This document shows positions 17,737-27,119 of a stretch of DNA of 64,000 bases, piece after piece. The position numbers were made by a program, and so were the translations under genes. The notes below the pieces were generated by a model. The model saw only the letters and a program-made list of their open reading frames with translations, had not been told where the DNA came from and did not search any database. The first letter of the stretch is position 1. Every line of letters starts with the position of its first letter. Origin of the DNA: Prevotella sp. (lineage in GTDB: Bacteria > Bacteroidota > Bacteroidia > Bacteroidales > Bacteroidaceae); contig JAFUFJ010000004.1 in assembly GCA_017469955.1 (NCBI GenBank), positions 62,001 through 126,000 of the forward strand, in the 5' to 3' direction.

Positions 17737-18144
17737 ATGCGTCAGACCCTTAGTTTCCTGTTAACACTGACGCTCATGGTGGCACTTGCACTGTCCATCC
17801 GAGCCTGGGTTGCCAGCCTTTGTGTCGTGCGGACGGCCCATCCCCGGCAGGAAATGCTTCGCGGCGACAGGGTATTGGTATGGAAGCTGGCCCGCGAGTT
17901 TCGTCAAGGCGACCTTGTTGTCTTTGGAAACCCGTCGAAAAGCATCGGCCGTATTGAGGCTGTTCCGGGCGATACCATCACCGTCGATGCCACGCAATAT
18001 CTCATTCCCCGTCCGTGCTTAGGCTCTTGTACGTGCCACGGATGCAGCATCTACCTTGTGGTTGCAGCCGATTCGCTGCGACATGTCCTGCGAGGAAGCG
18101 ACATCATCGGCAGGGCCTATCGCATCTTTCCTCTCCGCCGATGA
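17737..18144 (+). CDS. S26 signal-peptidase-like protein without catalytic residues
   Basis: The 135-residue product has one N-terminal transmembrane segment (about 5-28) and a shortened signal-peptidase fold: LRGDRVLVWKL matches box B and IEAVPGDTITV matches box D. Aligned to LepB next door by the GD and PGD anchors, the catalytic Ser is replaced by His35 and the catalytic Lys by Gly71 (the nearest Lys is K68). It is therefore probably inactive, or a partner or regulator of LepB. A CxxxCxCxxC cluster (LGSCTCHGCS) is notable and could bind metal or form disulfides. It begins 10 bases after lepB, and its stop overlaps the next start (ATGA). Confidence 0.8.
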   Translation: MRQTLSFLLTLTLMVALALSIRAWVASLCVVRTAHPRQEMLRGDRVLVWKLAREFRQGDLVVFGNPSKSIGRIEAVPGDTITVDATQYLIPRPCLGSCTCHGCSIYLVVAADSLRHVLRGSDIIGRAYRIFPLRR

Positions 18145-18821
18145 CCACCGTTCAGCTCTCTCCCACCTACTTTGGTCCCATACAATGGTATCAGAAGCTC
18201 TGCCGATACGACAGGGTGCTGATCGACTGTGGCGTACCTTTCCAGAAGCAGAGCTACCAGAACCGCTGCATCATAGCCGGTGCCAACGGCCTTCAGGGGC
18301 TCACCGTACCCGTTTGTTCGGGAGGAACCGTGAACGGCGAGAGCAGAAAAGTGGACACCGAGAGGCATGAAACAAGGGAAGAGGGGAGAAGAGAGAGGGG
18401 AGAAAGGGGCAGGATGATCTCTGAGCATGGCAACTGGCGCCACGTTCATTGGCAAGCACTCTGCTCGGCTTACGGCGACAGTCCTTTCTTTCTTTACTAT
18501 GCCGACGACCTGCGAATGTTCTTCGAAGAGCACCACTGGCAGAGCCTTTTCGACCTTGACATGGCCGTCACGGGCAAGATTTGCGAACTGCTTGACATCC
18601 GCCCCAACGTCGAAATTCTTGCGCCATCCAACCGTTTCACCCCCGGAGAGGACATCGACGACCTGCGCCTTGCCATCCATCCCAAGCATCCCCGGCCCGA
18701 CTTCTCGTTCACGCCCAAGCCCTATTACCAGGTGTTTGCCCGCCGTCATGGCTTTCAACCCAACCTTAGCATCCTCGACCTGCTGTTCAACATGGGCAAC
18801 GAGTCCGTGCTCTATCTCTGA
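18141..18821 (+). CDS. WbqC-like family protein
   Basis: The 226-residue product begins MTTVQLSPTYFGPIQWYQKL and contains VPFQKQSYQNRCIIAGANG and LTVPV, typical of the WbqC-like family (known from O-antigen clusters, biochemical role unknown). The ATG at 18141 overlaps the previous stop codon, indicating translational coupling. Residues about 64-92 are an Arg/Glu-rich low-complexity insert encoded by a purine-rich tract (about 18331-18415). The insert sits between two conserved halves and is probably a loop. Confidence 0.8.
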   Translation: MTTVQLSPTYFGPIQWYQKLCRYDRVLIDCGVPFQKQSYQNRCIIAGANGLQGLTVPVCSGGTVNGESRKVDTERHETREEGRRERGERGRMISEHGNWRHVHWQALCSAYGDSPFFLYYADDLRMFFEEHHWQSLFDLDMAVTGKICELLDIRPNVEILAPSNRFTPGEDIDDLRLAIHPKHPRPDFSFTPKPYYQVFARRHGFQPNLSILDLLFNMGNESVLYL

Positions 18822-18906
18822 GAAAGCTAAGGAATATGATCCATACCAGGCACGTGTACGAACCATACCAGGCAGATGTATGAACCATACACCATAGATG
18901 TATGCG
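18819..18906. repeat. Family C 22-bp ladder with one B-like unit
   Basis: Four 22-bp units start inside the stop codon of the preceding gene. 18819-18840 contains GAGAAAGCTAAG, a family B core. 18841-18862 and 18863-18884 share CCATACCAGGCA. 18885-18906 contains CCATACACCATAGATGTATG. The mixture shows that B and C units can occupy one ladder. Confidence 0.85.
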
Positions 18907-18937
18907 CGCGAAACAACGGCAGCTACGGGAAGAAGCA

Positions 18938-19022
18938 AGGCCGAAAAGCGGCTTTTTGGTTCGATTTTAATGTTTTTCGGTTCAATTATGACAGTGTCAT
19001 TGCTGCCAAATGACTACCTTTG
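18938..19022 (+). promoter_or_regulatory. GH38 promoter with two A-like 22-bp units
   Basis: TACCTTTG (19015-19022) is the -7 box. Two 22-bp units lie upstream (18938-18959, 18960-18981). The second begins TTCGATTTTAATGTTTTTCG and matches the element at 46474-46495 ahead of the GH2 gene at the same 55-base distance from the -7 box. Confidence 0.7.
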
Positions 19023-19050
19023 CAGCCGAAAATACAAATCAATACTGCAC

Positions 19051-21510
19051 ATGATCAGGAAAACAGTACTTGCGATTGCGCTCGCGACAATCAGCCTTTC
19101 TTCGGCAGCACAGGAACGAAACAAGTCGTATTTTGCCGACGGATTCCACGGCGGAGTATACGGTCACTACCCTTTAGCCTGGTATACACAGTTCATGATC
19201 GACCAGCTCGACCAGAATCCGCAGTGGCGAATAGGCCTTGAACTGGAACCCGAGACATGGGACTCCGTCAAGGTACATACCCCAGAAGCTTATGCCCGAT
19301 GGCAGCAAGTGGTGGTGGGAGAGCAGGTGGAATACACCAATCCCGGCTATGCACAGTCGTATCTCTACCCCGTGTTAGGCGAGAGTATTATCCGACAATT
19401 CCAATATGGAATGCGCAAATTGCACCAGCATTTCCCCACGATGACTTTCACAACATACAGTACTGAGGAGCCATGCTTCACGAGTTGTCTGCCCCAGATA
19501 CTCCATCAGCTGGGCTTCCGCCATGCTGTTTTGAAATGTCCCGACACCTGCTGGGGCGGTTATACTGAGGCATTTGGAGGAGAGTTGGTCAACTGGATAG
19601 GCCCCGACGGCACCAGCCTTGTTTCCGTTCCCCGCTATGAATGCGAGGCACTTGAGGAGAATTCCGTGTGGCAAACCAAGGCCTGGAAGAACAATCGCGA
19701 CTATCTTCAGGCCTGCAAAAGGGCCGGAATACAGCACCCCGTAGGCATGTGTTACCAAGATGCCGGGTGGAAATACGGGCCGTGGCTGGGCAAGAACCAC
19801 CGCTCAGAATACGTAAGATGGACAGACTACATCGAGACGATTGCCGACCCTTCTTCGGCTACAGACTACCGCATGCCACAGGAAGACGTAAGGGTTGCAC
19901 TCGTCTGGGGGTCACAAGTCATGCAGAGAATAGGCAGACAAGTGCGCCACGCCGAGAACACTATTCTGGAAGCAGAGCGCCTTTCCTCGATGAGATACGT
20001 CATCGACGGCACCAAGCCCGACCAGACCTCACTCGACGAAGCCTGGCGAACGCTCCTCTTGGCACAGCACCATGACTCGTGGATAGTGCCCTATAACCGC
20101 CTGAACAAACAAGGAACATGGGCCGACAACATTGCCATCTGGACCGACCAGACATGCCAACGCGCCGGAAAAACCATTGCCGAAGCAACCGCTTCAACCG
20201 AGACTTCCGGCCGGCAAACCTACTACAACACCACGGGAAAAGCCCGCAAGGAAATCGTCACCGGACGCCGAAGCGACGGAACTGTCATCGACTTCCAAGT
20301 CACACTGCCTGCCTTCGGATACGTGACCGTTGACGCCGACAGCCTGCAACTGCCAGCCTCCAAGCCGCACATCAAGGTGAAAAAAGAACAGGCAACACTC
20401 GAAAACAACCAGTATCGCCTTGTCTTCGACCTCAAGCGGGGAGGCATTCTCACCTCACTTTACGACAAGTCGCAGGCCAAAGAACTGGTCGATGCAAAGA
20501 GCAACTACGGCTTTGGCGAACTGAGAGGCTACTTCGAAAGCTACAGACGATTCTGCTCTTCCACCGAGAAACCAGCCACAGCCGAGGTAGTAAAAGACAA
20601 CAACTTCGTGCAAAGCCTGTGCATCAGCGGCGAGATTGCCGGAGTGGGATTCTCGCAAACCTATACCCTTCTGAAGGATCAGCCACAGATAGACGTCGAC
20701 CTTCTCATTGACTGGAAACACAATACCCGCATCGGAAACCACTACAAACGTCAGAAAGGCGACAAATCAGCACCCTTCTACAACACGAAATACATGCTCA
20801 ACGTGCTCTTCCCGGCTAACCTAAAAGACCCGAAACTGTGGAAGAATGCACCCTACGATGTTTGTGAAAGTCGACTTGACAGCACATTCTTCGACCGCTG
20901 GACCGACATCCGTCACAACATCATTCATTCATGGATCGACATCGCAGAGACCAGCGTTAACAAGAAGAACGCTGGCGGATTAGCCCTGCTTTCCGACCAC
21001 ACCACATCCTATTCCTTTGCCAAAGACTACCCCTTGGCACTCACTGTTCAGTATTCTGGCACAGGACTCTGGGGACGAGACCATCGCATCACCACCAAGA
21101 CACAGCTGAGATATGCCCTCGTTCCACATAGGGGAATGTGGGACGAAGCTGGCATTTCTGACATTAATGAGAACTGGAACCGCACCACAATGCCCCAGCA
21201 AACTCAGCCAGAAAAGCAGCAAAACTTGATGGACATCGGCAGCAAAGGCCTGCAAATCAGTTCGCTGACCATCGACGATCAGGGCGACTTGCTGCTCAGA
21301 CTCTTCAATGCCGATGGCGACGAACAACCACAAAACATCACGTTGAACTTCCCCGTTCAATCCGTCGAAGAGGTCGACTTACGCGGAAACACACAACAAA
21401 AACTCACCATGGACGGACCCCTTCTCACCGTACAAATGCCCCGTTTCGGCCTGCGAACCTATCGCATCCGGCCGGCAACCCATGGCAATCCTACCCGTCA
21501 AAACCACTAA
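19051..21510 (+). CDS. GH38-type alpha-mannosidase, secreted
   Basis: The 819-residue product begins with a signal peptide (MIRKTVLAIALATISLSSAAQ); the ATG at 19051 follows the -7 box by 28 bases. LLLAQHHDSWIVPYN corresponds to the His-rich QHHDA-type motif of GH38. The C-terminal half (YRLVFDLKRGGILTSLYDK) matches the GH38 C-terminal beta domain. The N-terminal catalytic domain is divergent, and I cannot place the nucleophile Asp with confidence. It would cleave alpha-mannosidic linkages in N-glycans or mannan in the periplasm. A GH92 gene follows 19 bases later, supporting a shared mannose-glycan role. Confidence 0.8.
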   Translation: MIRKTVLAIALATISLSSAAQERNKSYFADGFHGGVYGHYPLAWYTQFMIDQLDQNPQWRIGLELEPETWDSVKVHTPEAYARWQQVVVGEQVEYTNPGYAQSYLYPVLGESIIRQFQYGMRKLHQHFPTMTFTTYSTEEPCFTSCLPQILHQLGFRHAVLKCPDTCWGGYTEAFGGELVNWIGPDGTSLVSVPRYECEALEENSVWQTKAWKNNRDYLQACKRAGIQHPVGMCYQDAGWKYGPWLGKNHRSEYVRWTDYIETIADPSSATDYRMPQEDVRVALVWGSQVMQRIGRQVRHAENTILEAERLSSMRYVIDGTKPDQTSLDEAWRTLLLAQHHDSWIVPYNRLNKQGTWADNIAIWTDQTCQRAGKTIAEATASTETSGRQTYYNTTGKARKEIVTGRRSDGTVIDFQVTLPAFGYVTVDADSLQLPASKPHIKVKKEQATLENNQYRLVFDLKRGGILTSLYDKSQAKELVDAKSNYGFGELRGYFESYRRFCSSTEKPATAEVVKDNNFVQSLCISGEIAGVGFSQTYTLLKDQPQIDVDLLIDWKHNTRIGNHYKRQKGDKSAPFYNTKYMLNVLFPANLKDPKLWKNAPYDVCESRLDSTFFDRWTDIRHNIIHSWIDIAETSVNKKNAGGLALLSDHTTSYSFAKDYPLALTVQYSGTGLWGRDHRITTKTQLRYALVPHRGMWDEAGISDINENWNRTTMPQQTQPEKQQNLMDIGSKGLQISSLTIDDQGDLLLRLFNADGDEQPQNITLNFPVQSVEEVDLRGNTQQKLTMDGPLLTVQMPRFGLRTYRIRPATHGNPTRQNH

Positions 21511-21529
21511 AATCACTAAAAACATACAT

Positions 21530-23845
21530 ATGAAACGAACGCTTTGCTTGCTGTTGACCATTGCAGGATGGTCAGTTCTCAACGCACAAACCAAGACTCC
21601 TGCCGATTATGTCAATCCATTCATCGGCGCAAGTACCAATGTAGATGCCGCAGGAGCCTATCATGGATTGGGCAAAACCTTCCCTGGAGCCACCACGCCA
21701 TATGGCCTTACTCAAGTATCTCCACAAACAATCACGGGCGGAGACAATGGACCTGGTTACAGCTTTGAGCACAAAACCATCGAAGGATTCGCAATGACGC
21801 AGATGAGCGGCATAGGGTGGAACGGCGACCTTGGTAACTTTCTTGTCATGCCTACCACAGGAAAGCTGAAGACCATTGCCGGGAAAGAAGGCGGGAAAGA
21901 CGGATGGCGTTCCCGTTATGACAAAGCTTCCGAGGTGGCTCGTGCCGGCTATTATGCGGCATTTCTGACTGACTACAGCATCAGAGTGGAAACCTCTGCC
22001 ACGACGCATTGCGGCATATTACGCATGACTTTCCCGCAAAACCCGCTCTCAAGAATACAGATTGACCTCGCAAGACGTGTGGGAGGCACGGCAGAAGTAG
22101 AAGAAGTCTCTGTCACAAATGCCAACACCATTGAGGGATATATGCGGTGTACGCCCGACGGAGGAGGCTGGGGCGACGGCGAGGGAAAGGGCCTTTATAC
22201 CGTTTTCTTCCATGCAGAATTCTCGCGACCGCTGAGCAACTACGGTTTCTGGTCGGCCGAAATACCGGAAGGAACGAGCCGACACAACGACGATGTCGTG
22301 AGCGAGGACTACCTGAACCGTGTGGCCAATGCCGCTATTATCCGCGACAAGCAGTCGGTAAAAGGCCGTCATGTCGGGTTCTTCACAGAGTTTCCTACCG
22401 AACCCAACGAGCAAATCGAGCTGAAAGTGGGCATCTCTTTCGTGGACATTGAGGGCGCCCGCAGGAATTTTGAGGCAGAGATCAAGGACAAGACCTTCGA
22501 GGATGTGCGCCTTGCTGCTCGTGAACAATGGAATAAAGAGCTAAGCAGAATACAGATAAAGGGCGGTACTGACGACGAGAAGACTATCTTCTATACCGCA
22601 CTTTACCACACGATGATCGATCCACGTCTATATGTTGACGTCGACGGACGGTATGTTGGCGGTGACTATCAGATACACAACAGCACTGCAGACTTTACCA
22701 AACGCACCATCTTCAGTGGCTGGGATGTCTTTCGTTCGCAGTTTCCATTGCAGACAATCATCAATCCGGAACTGGTTAATGACATGCTCGGCTCGCTCAT
22801 TTCGATGGCCGAACAGAGCGGGAAAGAGTACTATGAACGCTGGGAGTTCCTCAACAGCTACTCGGGATGCATGCTCGGCAATCCGGCCATCTCTGTCCTT
22901 GCCGACGCTTATGCCAAGGGCATCAGGGGCTACGACATAGAGAAAGCCTACCAGTATGCCAAGAATTCCTCGGCAAGATTCGGCAACGACAAGCTGGGAT
23001 ACACGCCCGGCACGCTCGGCCTTTCACACACTCTTGAGTATGCCTACACCGACTGGTGCGTCGCCCAGCTGGCCAAAGCGCTCGGCAAAAAGGCCGACGA
23101 GCGTGAATTTCTCAAAAAGAGCCAGGCCTACAGGAATCTCTTTGACAAGGAGAAACGGTGGTTCCGTCCGCGCAATGAAGACGGCTCGTGGGTCGAATGG
23201 CCCAAGGAAGGCCGTCTGCAAGAGTGGTATGGAGCCATGGAAAGCGATGCCTTGCAGCAGGGATGGTTTGTCCCTCACGACGTAAAGGGCATGGTGTCAC
23301 TGATGGGAGGACGCCGTTCGGTGGTGAAAGACCTGCAATGGATGTTCGAGCAGACGCCCGAAGACATGCTTTGGAACGTCTACTACAACCACGCCAACGA
23401 GCCCGTTCACTTCGTCCCTTACCTGTTCAATCAGCTTGAAACGCCATGGCTGACCCAGTATTGGACCCGTTTTATCTGCACCCATGCATATAATAATAAG
23501 GTAGAAGGCTTGTGCGGCAACGAAGACGTTGGCCAGATGTCAGCCTGGTATGTGTTGTCTTCGTCGGGCATCCATCAGGCATGTCCCGGCGACACTCGGT
23601 TTGAAATCACCTCACCAGTGTTCGACGACGTGACCTACAACATTCCCGCTCGCGGAGGTGTTCAGGCCTCGACGTTCACCATCAAGGCCCACGACAACTC
23701 GCCCAAGAACGTCTATATACAGCGTATAATGCTCAATGGAAAGCCTTGGACGAAGACCTGGATCGACTATTCCGACATCCTTCGCGGAGGAACACTGGAG
23801 CTGTGGATGGGGCCGAAGCCCAAGACTACGGGCTGGAAGCGGTAG
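21530..23845 (+). CDS. GH92 alpha-mannosidase
   Basis: The 771-residue product has a signal peptide (MKRTLCLLLTIAGWSVLNAQ). The N-terminal VNPFIGASTN...FPGATTPYG and GYSFEHKTIEGF are hallmarks of GH92. The catalytic (alpha/alpha)6 domain contains GWDVFRSQFPL, NEPVHFVPYLFN and GLCGNEDVGQMSAWYV. GH92 enzymes are calcium-dependent exo-alpha-mannosidases that invert configuration. The ATG at 21530 is preferred to one at 21482, which would overlap the GH38 gene. It is co-transcribed with GH38, and a terminator follows. Confidence 0.95.
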   Translation: MKRTLCLLLTIAGWSVLNAQTKTPADYVNPFIGASTNVDAAGAYHGLGKTFPGATTPYGLTQVSPQTITGGDNGPGYSFEHKTIEGFAMTQMSGIGWNGDLGNFLVMPTTGKLKTIAGKEGGKDGWRSRYDKASEVARAGYYAAFLTDYSIRVETSATTHCGILRMTFPQNPLSRIQIDLARRVGGTAEVEEVSVTNANTIEGYMRCTPDGGGWGDGEGKGLYTVFFHAEFSRPLSNYGFWSAEIPEGTSRHNDDVVSEDYLNRVANAAIIRDKQSVKGRHVGFFTEFPTEPNEQIELKVGISFVDIEGARRNFEAEIKDKTFEDVRLAAREQWNKELSRIQIKGGTDDEKTIFYTALYHTMIDPRLYVDVDGRYVGGDYQIHNSTADFTKRTIFSGWDVFRSQFPLQTIINPELVNDMLGSLISMAEQSGKEYYERWEFLNSYSGCMLGNPAISVLADAYAKGIRGYDIEKAYQYAKNSSARFGNDKLGYTPGTLGLSHTLEYAYTDWCVAQLAKALGKKADEREFLKKSQAYRNLFDKEKRWFRPRNEDGSWVEWPKEGRLQEWYGAMESDALQQGWFVPHDVKGMVSLMGGRRSVVKDLQWMFEQTPEDMLWNVYYNHANEPVHFVPYLFNQLETPWLTQYWTRFICTHAYNNKVEGLCGNEDVGQMSAWYVLSSSGIHQACPGDTRFEITSPVFDDVTYNIPARGGVQASTFTIKAHDNSPKNVYIQRIMLNGKPWTKTWIDYSDILRGGTLELWMGPKPKTTGWKR

Positions 23846-23871
23846 ACTTCCGCTCTGCAACACTTGCATTC

Positions 23872-23902
23872 ACCGGCAGGAAGGCTTTTCTTTCCTGCCG
23901 GT
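23872..23902 (+). terminator. Intrinsic terminator after the GH38-GH92 operon
   Basis: An 11-bp stem ACCGGCAGGAA / TTCCTGCCGGT with a 9-base loop, followed by TTTGTTGT. Confidence 0.85.
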
Positions 23903-24012
23903 TTTGTTGTGCCTTTTCCGGCAGAAGGGGTGCCTTCCCGACGCAGAAAAGCAAGAGAGTACCTGCTTTCCGGGAGAGAAAACAAAAAAAACTTAAAGTT
24001 TATCTGGAGTTC

Positions 24013-24043
24013 TTTGTGTTACATTTGCTATTTGTTAACTTTG
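24013..24043 (+). promoter_or_regulatory. Promoter of the DUF1080 gene (-33 TTTG, -7 TAACTTTG)
   Basis: TTTG at 24013-24016 and TAACTTTG at 24036-24043 have a 19-base spacer. The ATG lies 28 bases downstream. Confidence 0.75.
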
Positions 24044-24071
24044 CATTCACATAACTTTAAACCATTCGATC

Positions 24072-25067
24072 ATGAAAAAAGTAAACGTTCTTATTCTTTC
24101 CATGCTGCTCATCGGGCTGACAACTGTCGCCCAAGCCCAGCAGAACAACGACACTCCAACAGCCAAGTTGCTGAAACTTCGCACAGAGATGGAGCAGGCT
24201 TCAACCCCTAAACAGCAGCAGATGCTCATCGGAGAGATGGGCCAGACTGAGACTTTCGTAGCCCTGGTCACCGTCGGAAAATACCTTGACAACCCACAGT
24301 TGCAGAAGGCTGCTGCCAGGGAAGTGGCACGCATCGCCCTCGCACATCCCGAATATGACGGATACAACACTCGCCAACTGCTGGCAAAAGCCTATCCCTT
24401 CGTGGGCGGAAAGCAGCGCAAAGCCATCGTAGCCCAGCTGGCAAAGACACCCACAGAGGGCTTCGTTAGCCACTTCAATGGTCGAGACCTCACGGGCTGG
24501 AAGGGCCTTGTCGAGAACCCGATAGTACGCGAAAACATGACACCTTTGCAGCTTGCAAAGGCACAAGTGGAGGCCGATCAGCGCATGAGAGACGACTGGA
24601 AAGTGGAAGACGGGCTGCTTGCCTACACTGGAAACGGCTACGACAACATCTGCACCGTTGAGCAATATGCCGACTTTGAGATGCTTGTCGACTGGCGACT
24701 GGACCCCAATGGCGACGAGCCTGATGCCGGAATCTACCTGAGAGGCACCCCACAGGTGCAGATTTGGGACATCGCCCGCGTAAACGTCGGTGCCCAAGTA
24801 GGCTCTGGCGGACTCTACAACAACCAGGTCAACAAGGACATTCCGCTCTGCGTGGCTGACAATAAACTGGGTGAATGGAACTCTTTCCACATCAAAATGG
24901 TCGGCGATCGCGTGACTGTTTACCTCAACGGCATCCTCGTTGTCGACAGCGTTGTGCTCGAGAACTACTGGGATCGCTCGCGACCCATCTTCCCCATCGA
25001 GCAGATTGAACTGCAGGCTCACGGCAGCAAGGTCTACTATCGCGACATCTACATCAAGCGACTCTAA
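24072..25067 (+). CDS. DUF1080 protein (3-keto-disaccharide hydrolase-like), secreted
   Basis: The 331-residue product has a signal peptide (about 1-24). A short helical region (about 30-130) precedes a C-terminal concanavalin-like DUF1080 domain: HFNGRDLTGWKG, WKVEDGLLAY, DAGIYLRG and WNSFHIKMVGDRVTVYLNG. The family includes 3-keto-glycoside hydrolases and many sugar-binding or hydrolytic proteins of unknown specificity. It has its own promoter and terminator, so its link to the mannosidases upstream is positional only. Confidence 0.85.
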   Translation: MKKVNVLILSMLLIGLTTVAQAQQNNDTPTAKLLKLRTEMEQASTPKQQQMLIGEMGQTETFVALVTVGKYLDNPQLQKAAAREVARIALAHPEYDGYNTRQLLAKAYPFVGGKQRKAIVAQLAKTPTEGFVSHFNGRDLTGWKGLVENPIVRENMTPLQLAKAQVEADQRMRDDWKVEDGLLAYTGNGYDNICTVEQYADFEMLVDWRLDPNGDEPDAGIYLRGTPQVQIWDIARVNVGAQVGSGGLYNNQVNKDIPLCVADNKLGEWNSFHIKMVGDRVTVYLNGILVVDSVVLENYWDRSRPIFPIEQIELQAHGSKVYYRDIYIKRL

Positions 25068-25160
25068 GGCGGAAACACGCCGCTTCCATCAGGAAACCCA
25101 TTGACTTTCTGTCGGTTTCCAGATGCATGGCGCGCCTCTCCGGCAACCCTTCAACCCCAC

Positions 25161-25200
25161 AAGAGCGGTCCTTCATCGGCAGATGCAGGGCCGCTCTTTT
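25161..25200 (+). terminator. Intrinsic terminator after the DUF1080 gene
   Basis: AAGAGCGG and CCGCTCTT arms with flanking CC/GG pairs and a T-run at the 3' end. Confidence 0.7.
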
Positions 25201-25221
25201 CCATCATCCCAAGCCTACCCG

Positions 25222-25309
25222 CCAAGACACCATGCTGGTACGGTTCATACCAAGCACATGTATGCTCCATACACCATAGATATATCAACCGTACATCATA
25301 GATGTATGC
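25222..25309. repeat. Family C 22-bp ladder
   Basis: Four units. A degenerate one at 25222-25243 is followed by 25244-25265 (TTCATACCAAGCACATGTAT), 25266-25287 (CCATACACCATAGATATAT) and 25288-25309 (CCGTACATCATAGATGTATG). The remainder of 25310-25516 holds only the promoter of the next gene. Confidence 0.8.
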
Positions 25310-25460
25310 ACGATATCCACGCCCTTTCTCCCTGACAAAAAACCGGGACGCAGCCGTCAGAAGACAGCACTCTGCCCCATCATCCCAGCCACTAACCGAC
25401 AAAAATCAGCACATACCCGAAATTTTCCGCCAAAAAAGACGCTTTATTTTGTAATTTTGT

Positions 25461-25468
25461 TACCTTTG
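25461..25468 (+). promoter_or_regulatory. -7 box of the first SLC13 gene
   Basis: TACCTTTG, 48 bases before the ATG at 25517. No clear -33 TTTG is seen at the usual spacing. Confidence 0.6.
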
Positions 25469-25516
25469 TAAATCTTTTGCTTAAAAACGCAGAATTACTA
25501 ATTTATAAACCATTTT

Positions 25517-27085
25517 ATGAACGACATCACACAAGTAGACGCTGCAACCGCAGTGCAAGAAGAAACGAACAGCAGTTCGTCGTTCGACCGCAAGCGCCAC
25601 ATCACTGGCGCTATCCTCGGGCCTCTCTGTGCCTTGCTCATCTGGTTCTCCCCCATCGAGGGACTCTCTCCTGAAGCTCACAAGCTATTAGCCATTATGT
25701 CGCTCGTCGCCATTTGGTGGATAACAGAGCCTGTTGCCATACCAGTCACGTCGATCTTAGGCCCCACTCTCTGCGTCATCTTCGGCGTAGTAAGCATGAA
25801 ATCAGCCTTCAGCGCCTTCGCAAACCCGATGATCTTCCTCTTCATGGGCGGATTCATCATCGCCAAAGGCATGATGGTCAACGGCCTCGACAAGCGCATA
25901 GCCTACGGTATTATGTCCATGAAATGGGTGGGAGACTCGCCCCGTCGCATCTTCCTTGCTATCGGTCTTGCCTGTATGGTCTGCTCCGGATGGATCAGCA
26001 ACACCGCCACCGCAGCCATGATGTTCCCCATTGCCCTCGGACTTCTCGAAGCCATCCGCGAAATGATGGCAGCCAACGGCAAGGTAATCGACCTGAAAAG
26101 CTACAAATATGCCACGGGCCTTATGCTCATGACTGCTTACGCATGCTCCATAGGCGGCGTACTTACGCCCATCGGAACCCCGCCGAACATCATCATGATC
26201 GGCTTCCTTGGCGAACTTGCTCCCGAAGCTCCGAAGGTGACATTCTTCAACTGGATGGTGTGGGGATTCATAGCTATGATATGCTACTTCGTCATCGCTT
26301 ACATCGTGCTCTGGCGCATGTTCCCGTCTGATGTGAAACACATCGAAGGCGCACAAGAGTTCATCCAGGCCCGCGTCAGCGAGCTCGGCAAGTGGACCCG
26401 CGCCCAAAAGAACACCCTTATCGCCTTCATCGTGGCCGTCACACTTTGGGTAGCACCAGGCATTCTGAGCGTCATCTACGGCTCAGACGCAGCCATCGTG
26501 AAAGAATACAACAAATACTTCCCTGAAGCCATCGCAGCCATGGTCGGCGCACTGCTCTTCTTTTTCCTGCCCGTCAACCTCAAAAAAGGCGAAATGACCT
26601 TAAAATGGAAAGACGCAGTTGCCGGAGTTGAATGGGGCACACTGCTCCTTTTCGGCGGAGGACTGGCAATGGGCGGACTCATGTATGAGACCGGTCTGTC
26701 TGAGTGGATTGGCGAAGGCATCAAAGTAATGATGGGCGGGCAACCCTCAGAGATACTCTTCGTCGCCGTCTTCTGTGTGGCAGCCCTGCTGCTTTCCGAA
26801 CTCACGTCGCACACAGCAGCCACCAACCTCATCGGCCCGATTGCCATAGGTACGGCACTTTCCATGGGATTCAGCCCCATTCCTGTCGCTGTAGGCATCG
26901 CACTTTCCTCATCTCTCGGCTTCATGATGCCGGTATCTACACCGCCGAATGCCATCGTCTATGCTTCAGGCTACATACCCATCACGAAGATGATCAAGTC
27001 GGGTGTCATCATCGACTTCATCGGTATTGCCGTCGTAACGATACCCGTCGTGCTCTTGCTCGTCAAGATGATCATGGGCGTCTGA
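25517..27085 (+). CDS. SLC13/DASS family sodium:anion symporter
   Basis: The 522-residue product has about a dozen hydrophobic segments. The two SNT-type anion-binding motifs are present as SNTATAAMMFP and LTSHTAATNLIGP. The companion re-entrant loops read GTPPNIIMIG and VSTPPNAIVY. DASS proteins import di- or tricarboxylates or sulfate with sodium; the substrate cannot be assigned. A soluble N-terminal arm of ~30 residues is present. A paralogue of the same family follows, separated by a terminator and its own promoter. Confidence 0.9.
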   Translation: MNDITQVDAATAVQEETNSSSSFDRKRHITGAILGPLCALLIWFSPIEGLSPEAHKLLAIMSLVAIWWITEPVAIPVTSILGPTLCVIFGVVSMKSAFSAFANPMIFLFMGGFIIAKGMMVNGLDKRIAYGIMSMKWVGDSPRRIFLAIGLACMVCSGWISNTATAAMMFPIALGLLEAIREMMAANGKVIDLKSYKYATGLMLMTAYACSIGGVLTPIGTPPNIIMIGFLGELAPEAPKVTFFNWMVWGFIAMICYFVIAYIVLWRMFPSDVKHIEGAQEFIQARVSELGKWTRAQKNTLIAFIVAVTLWVAPGILSVIYGSDAAIVKEYNKYFPEAIAAMVGALLFFFLPVNLKKGEMTLKWKDAVAGVEWGTLLLFGGGLAMGGLMYETGLSEWIGEGIKVMMGGQPSEILFVAVFCVAALLLSELTSHTAATNLIGPIAIGTALSMGFSPIPVAVGIALSSSLGFMMPVSTPPNAIVYASGYIPITKMIKSGVIIDFIGIAVVTIPVVLLLVKMIMGV

Positions 27086-27119
27086 TACACTTCACGGCAG
27101 CTTCAGCCTGCCTTCACGG

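Noticed and set aside
18117-18938. 273-codon open frame on the minus strand
   Set aside because: Opposite the WbqC-like gene and its repeat array. The sense-strand frame has clear family motifs.
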